64,000 bases of DNA, from positions 1-64,000 of the forward strand of contig JANQFQ010000116.1 in assembly GCA_028277765.1 (NCBI GenBank), given 5' to 3'. Within the stretch, counting starts at the first letter, position 1. The number at the start of each line of letters is the position of its first letter. Shown piece by piece: positions 61,613 through 64,000 of the stretch. Position numbers and translations under genes: made by a program. Source of the DNA: Desulfobacterales bacterium. GTDB lineage: Bacteria; Desulfobacterota; Desulfobacteria; Desulfobacterales; SURF-7. The notes beneath the pieces were generated by a model that saw only the letters and a program-made list of their open reading frames with translations, did no database searches and was not told the DNA's origin.

Positions 61613-62374
61613 GTGATCCTAAAAGAGAGAAATGGAATCCCTTTTATGCAGTTCCCAAACCTGGCAGGATATACTGAGCTTACTCACGCGATGTTCACAC
61701 GGGCAGGGGGCTTTAGCAATGGGCCGTATAAAAGTCTGAATGTCAGCTTCAGTATTGGTGATAATGAAGGGGATGTAGAAAAAAACAGGAAAGCTGTGCT
61801 TAATTGCGTTGGAGGGCAGGAGTTTGTTTACGCTAAGCAGGCCCATGGAAAAGATGTCTTGGTTTTTTCAAAAGATGATAACTGTATTGCAAAAGGGCCT
61901 TTTGTCGGAGACGCGCTTATAAGTGATATACCAGGGCAGATGCTTTTAATTAAAGTGGCTGATTGCCAACCAATATTGCTGCATGATCCTGTTCGAAAAG
62001 TGGTTGCTAATATCCATTCCGGGTGGCGCGGTAGTATAAAGAACATAATTGGTAATACAGTTCAAACAATGACAGGCAGGTACGGCTGCAGTCCGGGTGA
62101 TCTTTTAGCAGGCATCGGTCCATCCCTTGGGCCGTGCTGCGCGGAATTTATCAATTTTAGGACTGAGATTCCCGAAAAGTTTTGGGATTACAAGGACCAT
62201 GATGACAAGTTCGATTTCTGGTCTATTAGCAGGGATCAGCTTTGTGAATCTGGTATACCAGAGGGGAACATGCATATCAGTCGAATGTGTACAATGTGTG
62301 ATACGGACCGTTTTTTTTCTTACAGGGGTGAAAAAACTACAGGCCGGATGGCAGCAGTTATAGGGATCATATAA
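61613..62374 (+). CDS. pgeF: Peptidoglycan editing factor PgeF / laccase-domain protein (YfiH family)
   Basis: 253 residues from GTG 61613, where AAGGAG has the best spacing; GTG 61610 is the alternative. Metal-site residues are all present: His78 (KQAHGKDV), Cys118 (KVADCQPILL) and His135 (IHSGWRGSIKN), with the C-terminal MCTMCDTDRFFSYRG segment. Family members remove wrongly placed L-Ser from peptidoglycan precursors or act as purine nucleoside phosphorylase/deaminase-like enzymes; which applies here is not clear. Cytosolic, no signal peptide. Confidence 0.9.
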   Translation: MILKERNGIPFMQFPNLAGYTELTHAMFTRAGGFSNGPYKSLNVSFSIGDNEGDVEKNRKAVLNCVGGQEFVYAKQAHGKDVLVFSKDDNCIAKGPFVGDALISDIPGQMLLIKVADCQPILLHDPVRKVVANIHSGWRGSIKNIIGNTVQTMTGRYGCSPGDLLAGIGPSLGPCCAEFINFRTEIPEKFWDYKDHDDKFDFWSISRDQLCESGIPEGNMHISRMCTMCDTDRFFSYRGEKTTGRMAAVIGII

Positions 62375-62790
62375 AATGTGATGCTGGATGCAAGAAGTAT
62401 AAGTTACAGCTTTTCTTGCAGTAGGGGGATAACGTGGTTCCTAATTCCAGGCTTCTTGTGCCTGAAGCGAAATTGATAAAAAAAAGGTACTACAATATAA
62501 GTAACTATATTTATAACAATAATAAATAATATTGCTTTGGTTAAAAAATTAGTATAGTTGAATTATTAATTGGTATGCTAGAAACTGTAAATAATCATTA
62601 AAAAGGGAGATATTGTAATGTCTATTTCTGACATAAAAAGAAATATAACACATTACAAAAGAAAACCTGGGTATTGGACAAGCAGGTTGTAAAAAGCTTG
62701 TTTGTCTTTGTGTTTTCGGTATTTGTTTTTTAATATACATATATTCAACTCGGAGCAATTTCTTAGTACAATTTAAATATAGAGTAAATC
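62375..62790. other. 416-nt intergenic region before pyrK
   Basis: The left part has GTGATGCTGGATGC (a tag also in the 22855 block) and a short CAGGC/GCCTG hairpin near 62440-62456. The right part holds the 24-codon frame at 62618 followed by an ACAAGC/GCTTGT stem and T-rich sequence. AT-rich otherwise; no clear pyrK promoter. Confidence 0.4.
62618..62692 (+). CDS. Possible 24-aa basic peptide gene
   Basis: ATG 62618 has AAAGGGAG 8 nt upstream; the 24 codons encode MSISDIKRNITHYKRKPGYW plus four residues, a basic peptide with no membrane segment. An ACAAGC/GCTTGT hairpin with T-rich tail overlaps its end. The good ribosome-binding site is the only positive evidence; it might instead be a leader for pyrK or chance. 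Confidence 0.3.
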   Translation: MSISDIKRNITHYKRKPGYWTSRL

Positions 62791-63588
62791 ATGTATCAGC
62801 AAAAAGCACAAATTTTAAGCAACTCCCTGATGGGCCCTTCATATTACCGGATCAGCCTTAAGTGTGATAAAGGATTTAAAGATGCTGTGCCGGGACAGTT
62901 TGTTACTCTTGGGTTTACAGAACTGACCGGACGTGTGCTGCGCCGGCCGTTTTCCATCCACAGGATCATTACTGAGGGCGGAACCGTGACCGGTATTGAT
63001 ATCCTTTATAAAGTCGTAGGGGATTGTACAGCCAGTCTTGCGGGACTTCAACAGGGAGGAGAGCTTGACATTCTCGGACCTATTGGAAACAGTTTTCCTG
63101 TATCTGATGGATTTCAAAAGGGTTTTATGATAGCTGGGGGAATCGGTACCGCCCCACTGGTTTTCCTGGCCATGTATCTTAAGGATAAAGGGGCTGATCT
63201 GACCGGGTTTTCCCTGTTCTCAGGCGGAAAATCAAAAGAGGATCTACTGTGCATTGATGAGTTTGCAAGCCTTAATATGAACATTCATACCGTGACCGAA
63301 GACGGGAGCGCGGGGGAAAAAGGGCTTGTTACTGATCATCTGGATGCGGCGATCAGGAAAAAAAAGCCTGATGTTATTTACGCGTGCGGTCCCATGGGTA
63401 TGCTGAAAGCTGTTGCCAGGATAGCTGAAGCACGAAATACCCCTTGCCATGTCAGCATTGAAACGGTCATGGCGTGCGGAATGGGCGCCTGTCTTGGGTG
63501 TGCAGTGGAGACCAGGCAAGACCAGGATACCTATCCCCATGTCTGTATTGACGGACCTGTATTTAATTCAAAAGACCTAAAATTGTAA
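62791..63588 (+). CDS. pyrK: Dihydroorotate dehydrogenase electron-transfer subunit
   Basis: 265 residues. Passes electrons from the FMN subunit PyrD to NAD+ via FAD and a [2Fe-2S] cluster in pyrimidine synthesis. FAD motif RVLRRPFSIHRI, LGPIGNSFP, NAD motif MIAGGIGTAPLVFL, YACGPMGML and the cluster cysteines Cys229, Cys234, Cys237 and Cys252 (MACGMGACLGC...HVC). The length matches PyrK. pyrD does not follow in the window: an AtpZ-like gene comes next. Related sulfide dehydrogenase/NfnA subunits share these motifs, so PyrK is probable rather than certain. The ribosome-binding site before ATG 62791 is weak. Confidence 0.85.
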   Translation: MYQQKAQILSNSLMGPSYYRISLKCDKGFKDAVPGQFVTLGFTELTGRVLRRPFSIHRIITEGGTVTGIDILYKVVGDCTASLAGLQQGGELDILGPIGNSFPVSDGFQKGFMIAGGIGTAPLVFLAMYLKDKGADLTGFSLFSGGKSKEDLLCIDEFASLNMNIHTVTEDGSAGEKGLVTDHLDAAIRKKKPDVIYACGPMGMLKAVARIAEARNTPCHVSIETVMACGMGACLGCAVETRQDQDTYPHVCIDGPVFNSKDLKL

Positions 63589-63722
63589 AAAGACAGCCGA
63601 ACACGAATATTCCTTCCAATGTTTTAACAGTATTTTCTCAAGGATGAGCCTCCTTGGGCCTATATCCAATAAATACAGCTACTTATTCTAATTTATTTTT
63701 TGACTTGTTTTGTTTTTTTGTA

Positions 63723-63752
63723 TTGACTTGTCGGATTGTCCTGTGATATCTG
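63723..63752 (+). promoter_or_regulatory. Candidate promoter of the AtpZ/AtpI-type gene
   Basis: TTGACT (63723-63728), an 18-nt spacer and TATCTG (63747-63752), about 56 nt before the start at 63808. Consensus-based prediction only. Confidence 0.35.
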
Positions 63753-63807
63753 TCTTCTTTTTAAGCTGGCTTTGAATTCAGCTGGTTAGCGTGAGAAGGT
63801 TTTGATT

Positions 63808-64000
63808 ATGAAAAGAGAAACCAGACGGGCTATCAGAGAATTGGCTTATTATAGCAGTCTTGGTTTTCAAGTCGCGCTTTCGATTTTTATCGGTCTGTTT
63901 ATTGGTGTATTTCTTGATAACCGTTTTGATACAGCACCGATACTAATGTTTATTTTTCTCGGTTTTGGTATTGCCGCAGGCTTCAGGAACATAGGGCTTG
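63808..64000 (+). CDS. AtpZ/AtpI-family membrane protein, N-terminal part
   Basis: An open frame from ATG 63808 (AGAAGG 9 nt upstream) runs off the right edge, giving 64 residues. A basic start (MKRETRRAIRELAYYSSLGF) is followed by two membrane segments (about 18-36 and 44-62) with the GVFLDNRFDTAP loop between them, the usual layout of AtpZ. These small proteins sit at the head of F0F1-ATP synthase operons, where they are thought to assist assembly or Mg2+ handling. The atp genes would be expected to the right of the window. Confidence 0.8.
   Translation, partial: MKRETRRAIRELAYYSSLGFQVALSIFIGLFIGVFLDNRFDTAPILMFIFLGFGIAAGFRNIGL

Overview
The window looks like a chromosomal segment of an anaerobic Desulfobacterota bacterium, probably of the Desulfobacterales. 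Pointers are a periplasmic tetraheme cytochrome c3, a Cys-rich LUD-domain protein, a glycyl radical enzyme with a ferredoxin partner, PAS regulators that open with a short Pro-Thr/Lys-EELE-type leader helix, many PilZ and response-regulator proteins, and moderate to low GC. The placement rests on gene content only. There is one tRNA (Leu, UAA), no rRNA, no CRISPR array and no recognisable transposase; several short non-coding repeats are scattered between genes.

Layout. 1-4730 (minus strand): edge of a membrane protein, folD, argC, and an overlapping HD-domain / 59-aa / CapA-like trio. 5039-8583: LUD protein, nitrilase-family amidase, a concentrative nucleoside transporter and a cold-shock protein. 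8626-15090: an aromatic amino acid operon (pheA-aroE-aroA-aroK-aroC-DUF362) preceded by what reads as a complete ribosome-mediated attenuator with a Phe/Tyr-rich leader peptide. 15233-20273 (minus): a secreted repeat protein and a signalling group of a HAMP sensor without output domain, two roadblock/longin-like proteins and a receiver-PATAN protein. 20669-25197: PilZ protein, acyl-CoA dehydrogenase, thiamine-binding-type protein and an L,D-transpeptidase.

25692-41501: a large signalling block. A hybrid histidine kinase overlaps an NtrC-type sigma-54 activator; a TGTAAC/GTTACA dyad and a near-consensus sigma-54 promoter follow, and then an MCP, a thioredoxin-like protein without CXXC, an Hsp70-like protein, cheY, cheA, cheW, cheR, an intact cheD, a second CheD whose catalytic Cys and His are both replaced, and two more receiver proteins. 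The simplest reading is that the two-component pair switches on this chemosensory operon through sigma-54.

41744-48788: PilZ protein, tRNA-Leu, cytochrome c3, glycyl radical enzyme plus ferredoxin, another PilZ protein and a PAS-LuxR regulator. 49212-61286: a glycogen/alpha-glucan cluster (two near-duplicate stand-alone CBM48 proteins, a PilZ protein, a fused GH13-GH133 debranching enzyme, phosphorylase, synthase, branching enzyme) interrupted by a 370-bp repeat with inverted ends. 61613-64000: pgeF, pyrK and the start of an AtpZ/AtpI-type gene at the right edge.

The strongest candidates for something undescribed are the aromatic attenuator, the sigma-54-controlled chemosensory operon with Hsp70, Trx-like and dead-CheD components, the roadblock/PATAN group, and the PilZ-linked glycogen cluster.
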